A DNA stretch of 7,151 bases from Synergistaceae bacterium (GCA_031274115.1 JAISQP010000148.1:1-7151); one strand, 5' to 3'. Shown: positions 1 through 7,036, numbered from the stretch's first letter. A program made the numbers and translations. The notes: generated by a model from the sequence alone, not told the origin.

Positions 1-21
1 GAGCGCCGCTACGCGGCGCTC
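1..21. repeat. Perfect 9-bp hairpin at the window edge
   Basis: The arms GAGCGCCGC (1-9) and GCGGCGCTC (13-21) are exact reverse complements around a 3-base loop. No run of T follows on the plus strand, and the minus-strand side lies outside the window, so a terminator role cannot be judged. It may belong to the inverted-repeat cluster that follows, or to a gene to the left. Confidence 0.6.
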
Positions 22-26
22 AAGCG

Positions 27-225
27 TGACTGATATCAGTTTGATGAGCCAAAGAACTTTCGGCTCACTGCGTGAATCGAACCGCGGCAGAAGTACTTCC
101 ATGCCGCGTAAAGCCGCTAAGGAGCAGCGTCTTTACGCTTACTTTGCCGCTCGTCCGACATCCTGTCGGACGCCGATTCACTCCGTTCGCTCGAAAATTC
201 TCTGTCTCATGAGCAAACTTGAGTC
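27..225. repeat. Multi-hairpin palindromic element of about 200 bp, possibly a mobile repeat or structured RNA
   Basis: The segment is bounded by imperfect inverted repeats: TGACT (27-31) pairs with AGTCA (221-225), AGTTTG (38-43) with CAAACT (213-218), and ATGAG (44-48) with CTCAT (205-209). Inside, GTGAATCG (72-79) pairs with CGATTCAC (174-181) and closes two branches. Branch A pairs 84-95 with 140-150 (11 pairs, G90 bulged), then GCGTAAAG (106-113) with CTTTACGC (131-138), then CGCT (115-118) with AGCG (126-129). Branch B is a 9-bp hairpin, 152-160 with 164-172, loop TCC. Competing folds exist: 83-89 with 102-108 (around the palindrome at 90-99), and 45-50 with 62-67. A GTG-started 68-codon frame at 26-232 matches no family I recognise and is probably incidental. 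It lies downstream of phoR on the minus strand, so the operon transcript could include it. Family and function are not known to me. Confidence 0.6.
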
Positions 226-296
226 ATATTAATCTTTACCCTTCAGGCCTCTAACAATAAATCAGCGTTTCCTTAAAAACAGCGCCTATCGCTCCG

Positions 297-2090
297 TCAC
301 GCGCCCTGCGCGGGGAGCTTTATCACGAACTTAGTGACGCCGTTTTCGCTTTCCACGGTGACGTCGCCGCCGTGGGAGGCGACCGCGGTCTTCACTATGG
401 CGAGCCCGAGGCCGTATCCTCCGGAGTCCCCGTTTCCCCTTGCCCTGTCGCGTTCTATTCTCTCGAAGCGATTGAAGATGCGAAGTTCTTCGCCCTCCGG
501 AATGCCGACCCCGTTGTCCGCGACCGAGATGACGCAGGAAGCTCCTTCGCTCGCCAGGCTTACTGAAATAACGCCCCCCGGTTTGTCGCGATAGCGTCGG
601 TGCGTGTATTTAACGGCGTTGTCGAGAAGGTTCGAGACCGACCTCCTAAGTTCCTCCGCTCCGCCGGAAAAGACGAGCTTCTCAGGCAGGTCTGTCTCCC
701 ATGAGATGTTTGCGGCCTTTGGGTTTTTCTTCGCGTTCTCGATCTGGGACGCTGTCAGCTCAGCGAGGTCGAAGTCGCGCCGCGGCGACGACGGAACGCC
801 GGACTCGAGCTTCGACAGCAGCAGAAGGTCGTCCACCAGGGCGGTCATCCTCTCGCGCTGGCGCATGATCTCGTCTATATACACCGCTCTTTCGTCCGCG
901 CCAGAATCCTCCATGCCGCGCAGAAGCTCGGCGGCCACTGAGATGGAGGCGAGCGGAGTGCGCAGCTCGTGTCCGGCGTCGGCGACGAAGGATTTTCTCG
1001 CCTCCTCCATGCGATGACGCTCGGTGATGTCGTCCACTACGAGCAGGGTTTCGTTCTCTCCGGCCGATAAAGCTCTCGCGTTGTAGAATCGCTCGTTTCC
1101 AAGGCGTCTCGATATGAAGCTCATCTCGACGTCATGGCCGCCCCTGGCCTTCGCTATCAGCTCGATAAGCTCCGGCGCCCTCAAAGCGCCGTCGACGCTG
1201 GTCCCCGTGATTTTCTCCGGCGCGTCGCGCAGAAGGGGTGCGAGAACGCCGTTAGCGCAGCTCACCAGCCCGTCCCAACTGACTAGCATCAGACCGCAGG
1301 GCGCCGATTGGACCACTGTCTGGAGCTGGTTCCGTTCGTTTTGCAGGTCGTTCATCATCTTCTCCTGGACCTCCGCGCTCTCCTTCAGCGCGCGCGAAAG
1401 CTCCTCTATTTCGAGGGCGCCTCCTGTCGGATAACTCGACTTCAATCCGCCGCGCAGCGCGCGCGAGGCCGCCGTGAGTTCTCTGATGGGCCGCGTTACG
1501 CGCCTCACCCCCATAATGCCGATCGAGAGGGCGACGAGGCCGGAGAAAGCGAGCGCCGCGATAATATTGTTCCTCGCTCCGGAGAGGAGCGCGTAATACC
1601 GCGAGAGGGGGAGAGAGCAGCGCACGATGAGCGTGGATCCGTCTCTGGCTTTTGTCGTCGCGGCGTAGTAGATATAGGGGACGCTGGTTGTCTCGCTGTA
1701 GCGTCTGTCTATTCCAAAACCCGCGGCAAGCGCTTTCCTCACTTCAGGCCTGTCCTTGTGGTTGTCGAGAGTCCAGATGTCCTCGTAGAACACGCTGCTG
1801 TCGGCGAGAACTGTCCCGTCGCCGCTTATTACCGTTATGCGCGCTTCGAGAAGCTTGGACCATCTGAACAGCTCCTCCTGCGGGATAATGCGTTCGCTCG
1901 CGGCGCTCCCCGAGTAAAAATCCAAGGCGCTGATGAAAACCGCCGTGTCGGACGCGAGGATTGACGTCGTGATCTCGTCGATGTTGTCCCTCATTCCTCT
2001 GGCCACGAAGAGCCAGCTGGAGAGAGCGCCCAGTACGGTGGCCAGTATTACCAGGATCGTGAGCTTTCCGGCCAGGGTCCTAACCGACAT
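297..2090 (-). CDS. phoR: PhoR-type phosphate sensor histidine kinase
   Basis: Membrane sensor kinase of 597 residues that would phosphorylate, and probably dephosphorylate, the adjacent PhoB according to phosphate supply. An N-terminal transmembrane helix (about 8-30) and a second one (about 174-194) bracket an extracytoplasmic domain of about 140 residues. A HAMP linker (about 195-247), a PAS-like domain (about 255-355) and the HisKA domain follow, with phosphoacceptor His374 in HELRTP. The HATPase domain shows the N box (NLLDN, 487-491), G1 (DNGVGIP, 525-531), F box (about 538-544) and G2 (GYGLGLAI, 558-565), so the catalytic core looks intact. I chose the ATG at 2088-2090 because the hydrophobic helix begins just after it and a GAGG lies 9 bases upstream; a longer frame to 2174 only adds a proline-rich extension read from within phoB. 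It overlaps the phoB stop by 11 bases and ends in TGA. Unlike E. coli PhoR, which lacks a large periplasmic domain, the layout resembles Bacillus-type PhoR. The phosphate role is inferred from context. Confidence 0.93.
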   Translation of the reverse strand: MSVRTLAGKLTILVILATVLGALSSWLFVARGMRDNIDEITTSILASDTAVFISALDFYSGSAASERIIPQEELFRWSKLLEARITVISGDGTVLADSSVFYEDIWTLDNHKDRPEVRKALAAGFGIDRRYSETTSVPYIYYAATTKARDGSTLIVRCSLPLSRYYALLSGARNNIIAALAFSGLVALSIGIMGVRRVTRPIRELTAASRALRGGLKSSYPTGGALEIEELSRALKESAEVQEKMMNDLQNERNQLQTVVQSAPCGLMLVSWDGLVSCANGVLAPLLRDAPEKITGTSVDGALRAPELIELIAKARGGHDVEMSFISRRLGNERFYNARALSAGENETLLVVDDITERHRMEEARKSFVADAGHELRTPLASISVAAELLRGMEDSGADERAVYIDEIMRQRERMTALVDDLLLLSKLESGVPSSPRRDFDLAELTASQIENAKKNPKAANISWETDLPEKLVFSGGAEELRRSVSNLLDNAVKYTHRRYRDKPGGVISVSLASEGASCVISVADNGVGIPEGEELRIFNRFERIERDRARGNGDSGGYGLGLAIVKTAVASHGGDVTVESENGVTKFVIKLPAQGA

Positions 2091-2796
2091 TGGAGTCAAC
2101 CTCGGTTCTGGGGGCCGCGAGCCTGTAGCCTCGGCCCCTGACGGTGTGGAGCAGTTCTGGCGAGTCGGGGTCATCCCCGATCTTTCGCCTCAGCCTGAAA
2201 ATGTGGACGTCCAGCGTTCTCGTGTCGCCGACCTGCATTCCCCAGACGCGCCTCAGAAGCTCTCCTCTTGGCATCGTGCGTCCTCTGGCGAGCGCCATGG
2301 CCTCCAGGAGCCTGTACTCGGTGACTGAAAGATCGATGCGCCTGCCGTTGCTGAATACCTCTTCGTTTTTTGTGTCGATTTTAAGGCGCCCGACCTCTAC
2401 GACTCCTCCCGAGGGCAGGGACGCCGAGCGGCCAAGGAGGCTTCGGACCCGCGCGGCTAGCTCCGCCACAGAGAAGGGTTTCCTGACGTAGTCGCTCGCG
2501 CCGGCCGCGAAGCCGGCCAGGACGTCCTCCTCGGCGTCGCGCGCGGTCAGCATAATTATAGGAATGTCCCTCGTCGCCCGCTCGTCTTTCAGACGTCTCG
2601 CCACTTCGAAGCCGTCCAGCCTCGGGAGCATTACGTCGAGTATTATCAGGTCGGGGAGAAGCTCCTCGGCGGCGTCGAGCGCGGCGTCTCCGTCAAAAAC
2701 GGCTTCGCAATCGTAACCCTGCCTCTTGAGAGCCTCCGCGATCATCCCGGCCAGCGTCTCCTCGTCTTCAACGATCAGAATGCGCGATGCGGACAT
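2080..2796 (-). CDS. phoB: PhoB/PhoP-type response regulator, OmpR family
   Basis: DNA-binding response regulator of 238 residues, the expected partner of the downstream PhoR. The receiver domain (about 4-120) has the acidic pocket Glu10-Asp11, phosphoacceptor Asp54 (LDVMLP), the switch Thr84 and the invariant Lys106-Pro107. A short linker leads to a winged-helix OmpR-type effector domain (about 134-228) with a recognition helix around RTLDVHIFRLRRKIG (193-207) and the typical GRGYRL wing (221-226). All key residues are present. The ATG lies 17 bases after the phoU stop; a GGGGGG tract (2805-2810) sits 8 bases upstream, while GAGGG abuts the start. Its 3' end overlaps phoR by 11 bases, suggesting coupled translation. 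In the Pho regulon such a protein binds 11-bp direct repeats and recruits sigma-70 polymerase; matching repeats lie upstream of pstS here, so autoregulation is inferred. The family alone cannot separate PhoB from other OmpR-type regulators; the neighbours do. Confidence 0.93.
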   Translation of the reverse strand: MSASRILIVEDEETLAGMIAEALKRQGYDCEAVFDGDAALDAAEELLPDLIILDVMLPRLDGFEVARRLKDERATRDIPIIMLTARDAEEDVLAGFAAGASDYVRKPFSVAELAARVRSLLGRSASLPSGGVVEVGRLKIDTKNEEVFSNGRRIDLSVTEYRLLEAMALARGRTMPRGELLRRVWGMQVGDTRTLDVHIFRLRRKIGDDPDSPELLHTVRGRGYRLAAPRTEVDSNVG

Positions 2797-2813
2797 CCCT
2801 CAAGCCCCCCGAC

Positions 2814-3485
2814 TCAGACATCCGGCATCGGACGGCGGAAATCCGACGCCTTTACCCTCTTGCCCGTTATCATATAGCAAATATGTTCAGCGATGTTAGT
2901 CACATGGTCGCCCGCGCGCTCTATGACCCTCGCCACTATTATCAGTTTGTCGGCGCCGTTTATGAGCCCGTGTTTTTCCATCACTATCTCCATAATCTCG
3001 GCGAAGACGTTGTCCTCGTAATCGTCGACCTGGTCGTCCATCGTGAAGACGCTCTCCGAGAGCGCGGCATCCCGTTCCAGCAGGGCTTTCATGGCCGTGT
3101 TTATCATCTCTGTCACGCGTTCGCCCATCGGCTTCAGGCTGACGAGCTGTTTTATCCGAACGTCGAGCTCCAGCGTCGTGCGGGCGATGCTGACCGCGAG
3201 ATCCGTTATGCGTTCGAGATCGAGGGCAATTCTGATGCAGGCCTCGAGTGCGCGAAGATCGAAAGCCACAGGCTGATAGCGCGCTATCAGCTCGAAACTG
3301 TCGGTGTTGATCTTCTGCGCCAGCTCGTCCACCTTGTCGTCCCCTCCCTTGACCTCCAGCGCCAGCTTTTTGTCCTGGTGCGCCAGCGCCCATATCGCGG
3401 AGGAAAATGCCCTTTCCGCGAGACTCCCCAGCTCGAACACCTTCGAGAAGAGGATCTCCAGCTCCTTGTCCATATACCTGTCCAA
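2814..3485 (-). CDS. phoU: PhoU, phosphate signalling regulator
   Basis: Cytoplasmic all-helical protein of 223 residues, the usual PhoU size, which links the PstSCAB transporter to PhoR and damps signalling when phosphate is ample. It has two PhoU repeats of three-helix-bundle type. The metal- and contact-site signature appears twice, as ERITD (91-95) and ERAGD (189-193), each followed by an amphipathic helix, with acidic segments DKVDE (50-54) and DDQVDDYED (150-158). Start: TTG at 3483-3485, because AGGAGG (3494-3499) lies 8 bases upstream; the first in-frame ATG (codon 5, 3471-3473) would be 20 bases from it. The N-terminal difference is only four residues. It lies 17 bases after pstB and 17 bases before phoB, which fits the common pstB-phoU order and adds the two-component pair directly behind. 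Confidence 0.95.
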   Translation of the reverse strand: MDRYMDKELEILFSKVFELGSLAERAFSSAIWALAHQDKKLALEVKGGDDKVDELAQKINTDSFELIARYQPVAFDLRALEACIRIALDLERITDLAVSIARTTLELDVRIKQLVSLKPMGERVTEMINTAMKALLERDAALSESVFTMDDQVDDYEDNVFAEIMEIVMEKHGLINGADKLIIVARVIERAGDHVTNIAEHICYMITGKRVKASDFRRPMPDV

Positions 3486-3488
3486 AAT

Positions 3489-3500
3489 CCTCTCCTCCTC
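3489..3500 (-). promoter_or_regulatory. Purine-rich ribosome-binding site that decides the phoU start
   Basis: On the minus strand the tract reads GAGGAGGAGAGG just after the pstB stop. Its AGGAGG core is 8 bases from a TTG and 20 from the next in-frame ATG, favouring the TTG initiation codon. Weak initiation codons can limit expression, so PhoU dosage relative to PstB could be set here; that consequence is inferred. Confidence 0.65.
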
Positions 3501-3502
3501 GT

Positions 3503-4276
3503 TTATCCGAATCTCCCAGTGATATAATCCTCCGTTCGCTTGTCGGAGGGAGTGGTAAATAACGTATTTGTCGGACCGGACTCTACCAGTTCTCCCATCA
3601 GGAAAAAGGCTGTTGTGTCCGACACCCGGGCCGCCTGCTGCATGTTATGCGTGACTATGGCGACAGTATATTGTTTTTTGAGTTCACGCGCCAGCTCCTC
3701 TATCTTAGCCGTCGCGATAGGGTCCAGCGCGGAGGTCGGCTCGTCCATCAGAAGCACCTCCGGCGCCACCGCGATCGCGCGCGCGATGCACAATCTCTGC
3801 TGCTGTCCCCCGGAGAGCGAGGTCGCCGGGGCGCTGAGCCGGTCCTTGACCTCATCCCAGAGCCCGGCGGCGCGGAGGCTCTTCTCCACTATTTCCTCGA
3901 GCCTCGAGCCTCCGCCGGCGCTGAAGTTCTCGAAGAGCTTCGGCCCATAGGCGATGTTATCCCTTATGGAGAAAGGGAATGGATTGGGTCTCTGAAAGAC
4001 CATCCCGACCTTGCGGCGCAGCACAGTTACGTCCACCTCCGGAGAGTATATGTCGTCGCCGTCCAGGAGCACCTGCCCTGTTATCTGTATGTCGCGGACG
4101 AAGTCGTTCATCCTGTTGAGGCACCTAAGGAATGTGCTCTTTCCGCACCCCGAGGGGCCAATAAACGCCGTCACGGAGTTCTCGGCGATTTCGATCGACA
4201 CGTCCCTCAACGCGAGAGGAGCGCCTTTCGAGTACGCCAGGGAGAGCGAGGACGAGACGAGCTTTGAAACTGTCAT
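3503..4276 (-). CDS. pstB: PstB, phosphate ABC transporter ATP-binding protein
   Basis: ATPase subunit of 257 residues, the family's normal length, that powers phosphate import through PstC and PstA at the inner face of the membrane. Every ABC motif is present: Walker [10 protein letters not shown] (40-48), Q-loop Gln95 in the PstB-typical FQRPNPFP, signature LSGGQQQR (154-161), Walker B VLLMDEP (174-180), D-loop SALD (182-185) and switch His210 in THNMQQA. The FQRPNPFP and [12 protein letters not shown] segments are hallmarks of PstB rather than other ABC ATPases. The ATG (4274-4276) overlaps the pstA stop in an ATGA arrangement, and AGGAG lies 6 bases upstream. The reading frame continues open far upstream within pstA (to about 5080), but that extension is an out-of-frame shadow of pstA and not part of the protein. 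Confidence 0.97.
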   Translation of the reverse strand: MTVSKLVSSSLSLAYSKGAPLALRDVSIEIAENSVTAFIGPSGCGKSTFLRCLNRMNDFVRDIQITGQVLLDGDDIYSPEVDVTVLRRKVGMVFQRPNPFPFSIRDNIAYGPKLFENFSAGGGSRLEEIVEKSLRAAGLWDEVKDRLSAPATSLSGGQQQRLCIARAIAVAPEVLLMDEPTSALDPIATAKIEELARELKKQYTVAIVTHNMQQAARVSDTTAFFLMGELVESGPTNTLFTTPSDKRTEDYITGRFG

Positions 4277-5151
4277 AATACGCTCCTTCTCAGGCGCGAG
4301 CGCGCCACGACGCCTATCATGGAGACGCTGAGGACAAGAGCCAGAAGCACCAGTATCGTGCCGTACTGAATCGCCTGAGTCCGCTCGATATTTGTGCCGG
4401 CCGTGGCCAGGACGTATATATGATAGGGGAGAGCCATTACGGAGTCGAAGACGCTGCTGGCGAAGCCGGGCGAGAAGAAAACCGCGCCGGTGAACATTAT
4501 CGGAGCGGTCTCTCCCGCGACCCGCCCGACGCTCAATATGGCGCCCGTTATGATGCCCGGAAAGGCCGAGGGCAGGATCACCCTGTATATAGTCTGCCAC
4601 TGGGTCGCGCCGAGCGCGTAGGACGCGTCCCTGTACTCCTGAGGGACGTTGTAGAGCGCTGTCTCCGACGCCGTTATGAGCGTGGGGAGCACGAGGCAGG
4701 CAAGGGTGAGCCCCGCAGAGAGCAGGCTCGCGCCAAAGCGGAGGAAGGCGCAGAAGAACGCGAGCCCAAAGAGGCCGAACGCCACCGATGGAACGGAGGC
4801 CAGGCTTCGCACGGCCAGCCTGAGGGTTTTGGTGAGGAGTCCCCCCCTTGCGTACTCGTTGAAGTAGATCGCTGTCATGACGCCGATGGGAAAGGCCGCT
4901 CCCATCGAGACGAGAATGAGCTGCACCGTTCCTATGAGCGGAGTGACGATGCCGCCCTCCGTCATGCCGGAGCGGGGCGGTTCGGTGACGAACTCCCACG
5001 AAATAACCGCCCCGCCTTTGGCGAACAGGAAAGCCAGGATGACACAGAGCGCTAATGACGTAGCTATCATGCAAGCCCATAGAAAAAAAGCGGAAAACCT
5101 GTCGAATATTTTTCGAAAAACCGCGCTGCGGGCGCCTGTTTTTTTTGCCAT
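4273..5151 (-). CDS. pstA: PstA, phosphate ABC transporter permease
   Basis: Inner-membrane permease of 292 residues that pairs with PstC to form the phosphate channel. About six hydrophobic segments are visible, near 21-45, 69-97, 117-140, 142-163, 199-223 and 262-284. The cytoplasmic EAA loop that docks on PstB is at about 172-201, beginning [12 protein letters not shown], with the conserved Gly181. Next comes the [10 protein letters not shown] segment (208-217), where PstA proteins carry a conserved Arg and Glu (here Arg210 and Glu214). A charged C-terminus (RSRLRRS) faces the cytoplasm. The ATG lies 1 base after the pstC stop, with GGGAGG 9 bases upstream inside the end of pstC; the stop overlaps pstB by 4 bases. 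Such tight packing predicts coupled translation and balanced subunit production. Confidence 0.96.
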   Translation of the reverse strand: MAKKTGARSAVFRKIFDRFSAFFLWACMIATSLALCVILAFLFAKGGAVISWEFVTEPPRSGMTEGGIVTPLIGTVQLILVSMGAAFPIGVMTAIYFNEYARGGLLTKTLRLAVRSLASVPSVAFGLFGLAFFCAFLRFGASLLSAGLTLACLVLPTLITASETALYNVPQEYRDASYALGATQWQTIYRVILPSAFPGIITGAILSVGRVAGETAPIMFTGAVFFSPGFASSVFDSVMALPYHIYVLATAGTNIERTQAIQYGTILVLLALVLSVSMIGVVARSRLRRSVL

Positions 5152-5152
5152 G

Positions 5153-6052
5153 TCACTTCGCCTCCCCTCTGGATTCGATTTTGATCACGAGTATATTTAG
5201 AGCGAGCGTGAAGGCGAGCAGAAGGCAGCCCATAAAGAACAGGGAGTGGTAGTGAGCCGAACCCACGGGAGTCTCGCCCATCTCCGCGGCTATGGCCGAG
5301 GTCAGCGGCCTCACGGGGTCCGTGACGAACGCCGGTATGAGCGCGGCGCCGCCTGAAGCCATCAGCACCACCATCGTCTCCCCGATCGACCTCATGACGC
5401 CGAGGATTCCGGCCTGCGCGATGCCCCTGGCCGCGCTCGGCAGGACGACCCGGAACATCGTCTCCCGCCTCGTGGCCCCGAGGGCGTAGGAAGCGTCCCG
5501 CAGAGACTGCGGAACCGCCCGAAGGCTCTCCTCCGAGAGAGTCGCTATAGTCGGCAGTATCATTATTCCCAGCAGAAAGGACGCGTTCAGCAGGTTGAGC
5601 CCCGACAGTATTCCAAGCTTGAGCTGCATGTAAGGCGCGATGACCGCCATGCCTATAAAGCCGAGCACCACTGACGGGAGAAAGCTGAGTATTTCGAGAG
5701 TCACCTTGCAGAACCCGCTGGCCCGTTCTGGACAGATGTCGGAGAGAAAGAGGGCGAGAGCGACTCCGAAGGGCAGGGCGATTACGGATGACAGAAGCGT
5801 CACCGAGAGAGACCCGGCTATGAGCGGCAGCATGCCGAAGAGCGGCGGGTCCGATACCGGATACCACAGGCTGCCGCCCGCTATCTCGAAGATGGAGGCC
5901 TTCGCGAGGATCGGCATTCCCTCTTTGATAAGGAAGAAGAGGATAAACGCCAGCACCCAGACGCCGGACAGCGCCGCGATCGTGATGATCGCGCGCGGCG
6001 CTGTCTCGTTCCATCTCTGACCGATGTTCTTCCTCCGCCCTGTGTCAGGCAT
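5153..6052 (-). CDS. pstC: PstC, phosphate ABC transporter permease
   Basis: Inner-membrane permease of 299 residues, partner of PstA. Hydrophobic segments lie near 20-43, 75-104, 119-141, 153-171, 209-235 and 268-291, following a short polar cytoplasmic N-terminus (MPDTGRRKN). The PstC-typical periplasmic loop includes SLWYPVSDPPLFG (61-73), close to the family's W-x-P-x(n)-FG signature. The EAA loop is at about 180-211, with [12 protein letters not shown] (183-194). The RSIGET motif (221-226) supplies the Arg and Glu that family knowledge links to phosphate transport. The ATG begins 13 bases after the pstS stop; only GAGCGA precedes it, a poor ribosome-binding site, so PstC translation may depend on ribosomes coming from pstS. 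That weak site fits the general pattern of binding protein being made in excess over permeases. Confidence 0.96.
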   Translation of the reverse strand: MPDTGRRKNIGQRWNETAPRAIITIAALSGVWVLAFILFFLIKEGMPILAKASIFEIAGGSLWYPVSDPPLFGMLPLIAGSLSVTLLSSVIALPFGVALALFLSDICPERASGFCKVTLEILSFLPSVVLGFIGMAVIAPYMQLKLGILSGLNLLNASFLLGIMILPTIATLSEESLRAVPQSLRDASYALGATRRETMFRVVLPSAARGIAQAGILGVMRSIGETMVVLMASGGAALIPAFVTDPVRPLTSAIAAEMGETPVGSAHYHSLFFMGCLLLAFTLALNILVIKIESRGEAK

Positions 6053-6065
6053 TCGCTCGCTGCTT

Positions 6066-6890
6066 TTACTTCAGCGTGACGAAGCCCTCGCGGGCCACGT
6101 ATTTCTGTCCGTCCTCGCCGACGAGGAAGTCGAGATATTTTTTGACGTCCCCGGCCGGCGCGCCGTCAGTGTACATGAAAAGCAGCCTGCTGGTGGCGAT
6201 CGTCCCCGCGCGCGCCGTCTCCGGGGTCCCCTTGACGCCCTCGATGTCGAGCGCCTTTACGAGCTTCGGATCGACGTAACCCAGGCTGTCGTAGCCTATC
6301 GAAAGGGGGTTGCCGGCCACCGACTGCACCAGCGCCCCGGAGGAGGCGACTATGAGGGCCCGGGGAGCGACCGGCGTCTTCTTCATTACCTTCTCGTCCC
6401 ACACTTCATAAGTGCCGGAGCTGGTGTCGCGTCCTATTACCGCGATGCGGCTGTCCTTGCCGCCGACCTCGCTCCAGTTCGTTATCTTGCCGGAGTAAAT
6501 GTCGCGGAGCTGATTGACCGTCAGGTTCGCGACAGGGTTCGAGGGATGCACGATCGGAACTATGCAGTCGACCGCGACTACGTGCTGAACCGGATTGACT
6601 CCCTTTGCCTTTGCGGCGTCGATCTCCTCCTGTTTCATCTCTCTGCTCATCGACGCTATCGTCGTCATGCCGTCGATAAGCGCCTTCGCCCCATTGCCGC
6701 TTCCGCTGCCGGATACCGAGACGCGCACTTCCGGGTTCGACTTCATGAACGCCTCAGCCGTCGATTGCGCGAAGGGCAGAACCGTCGTCGAACCGTTGAT
6801 GGTAATCTCCGCGGCGGCATGAGCGGAACCCGCCATGCCTCCCGCCGCGATGAGCATCACGCAAAACACGCAGAAAACCAACTTCTTCAT
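6066..6890 (-). CDS. pstS: PstS, periplasmic phosphate-binding protein
   Basis: Periplasmic high-affinity phosphate receptor of 274 residues that delivers phosphate to PstCA. The N-terminus has a Sec signal peptide: KK, a hydrophobic core (about 4-18), and AHA before a likely cleavage near residue 25-26. Cys7 and Cys10 lie inside the core and do not form a lipobox, so it is probably soluble rather than a lipoprotein. Phosphate-contact motifs are GSTT (33-36), GSGSGNG (61-67) and RDTSSGT (154-160), the last typical of PBP-like PstS. It is shorter than E. coli PstS (about 346 residues) and closer to the compact class common in Firmicutes and many anaerobes. The ATG (6888-6890) is preceded by GAGGAGG (6898-6904) at 7 bases, the strongest ribosome-binding site of the operon. 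It is first in the operon, behind the Pho box promoter. Confidence 0.97.
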   Translation of the reverse strand: MKKLVFCVFCVMLIAAGGMAGSAHAAAEITINGSTTVLPFAQSTAEAFMKSNPEVRVSVSGSGSGNGAKALIDGMTTIASMSREMKQEEIDAAKAKGVNPVQHVVAVDCIVPIVHPSNPVANLTVNQLRDIYSGKITNWSEVGGKDSRIAVIGRDTSSGTYEVWDEKVMKKTPVAPRALIVASSGALVQSVAGNPLSIGYDSLGYVDPKLVKALDIEGVKGTPETARAGTIATSRLLFMYTDGAPAGDVKKYLDFLVGEDGQKYVAREGFVTLK

Positions 6891-6931
6891 ACAAGCGCCT
6901 CCTCAAGGAGAGATATTTTAAACACGCTTAG

Positions 6932-6937
6932 AGTATA
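6932..6937 (-). promoter_or_regulatory. pstS -10 element (TATACT)
   Basis: Read on the minus strand, TATACT lies 10 bases downstream of the last Pho-box-like unit and about 40 bases upstream of the pstS ATG. The hexamer 17 bases further upstream (ACATCG) is nothing like TTGACA, which is usual for activator-dependent Pho promoters in which the bound regulator replaces the -35 contact. Transcription would start near 6925. Confidence 0.7.
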
Positions 6938-6947
6938 AAGAAGAGTC

Positions 6948-6987
6948 TCTACGCCGATGTTACGGATATGTTACGGATGTGTTACAG
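6948..6987 (-). promoter_or_regulatory. Pho box array: four 11-bp-spaced PhoB-binding units
   Basis: On the minus strand the 7-base units are CTGTAAC (6981-6987), CCGTAAC (6970-6976), CCGTAAC (6959-6965) and a decayed GCGTAGA (6948-6954). The 4-base spacers are ACAT, ATAT and ATCG, and the period is exactly 11 bases. This matches the 7+4 plan of the E. coli Pho box (CTGTCAT plus an AT-rich spacer); read on the other strand it resembles the Bacillus TTAACA-type repeats. Two dimers of the PhoB encoded in the operon could occupy it in tandem. Sequence and position support the site strongly; binding itself is inferred. Confidence 0.85.
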
Positions 6988-7036
6988 CCCGGCCCCGTTT
7001 GCGGAACGGTTTTGCGGCGTTCGCGGCTATGAGAGC

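Noticed and set aside
29..40. 12-bp perfect palindrome ACTGATATCAGT as a standalone operator
   Set aside because: It sits inside the terminal inverted repeat of the larger element and is not positioned at any promoter I can identify.
26..232. 68-codon plus-strand open frame with a GTG start
   Set aside because: It runs through the multi-hairpin element, has no ribosome-binding site ahead of the GTG, and its arginine/serine-rich product shows no recognisable domain; the DNA is explained better by its palindromes.
275..293. Possible phoR terminator on the minus strand (AGCG/CGCT stem followed by TTTTT)
   Set aside because: The stem is only 4 bp and cannot be extended, so it is too weak to call; termination may instead involve the palindromic element further on.
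2091..2174. Upstream extension of phoR to an ATG at 2174
   Set aside because: The added 28 residues are read entirely from inside phoB, are proline-rich, and precede a normal membrane-anchor start that has its own ribosome-binding site.
5067..6014. 315-codon minus-strand frame overlapping pstC
   Set aside because: It is in another frame over pstC and the pstA start, with a low-complexity Arg/Gly-rich translation; pstC itself shows proper membrane segments and motifs.
6024..6938. 304-codon plus-strand open frame opposite pstS
   Set aside because: It is antisense to a clear pstS gene, arginine/histidine-rich, and without family motifs; a typical shadow frame in GC-rich DNA.
6995..7013. CCGTT/AACGG hairpin followed by TTTT on the plus strand
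   Set aside because: A 5-bp stem with a short T run and no plus-strand gene upstream to terminate; probably chance in the divergent promoter region.
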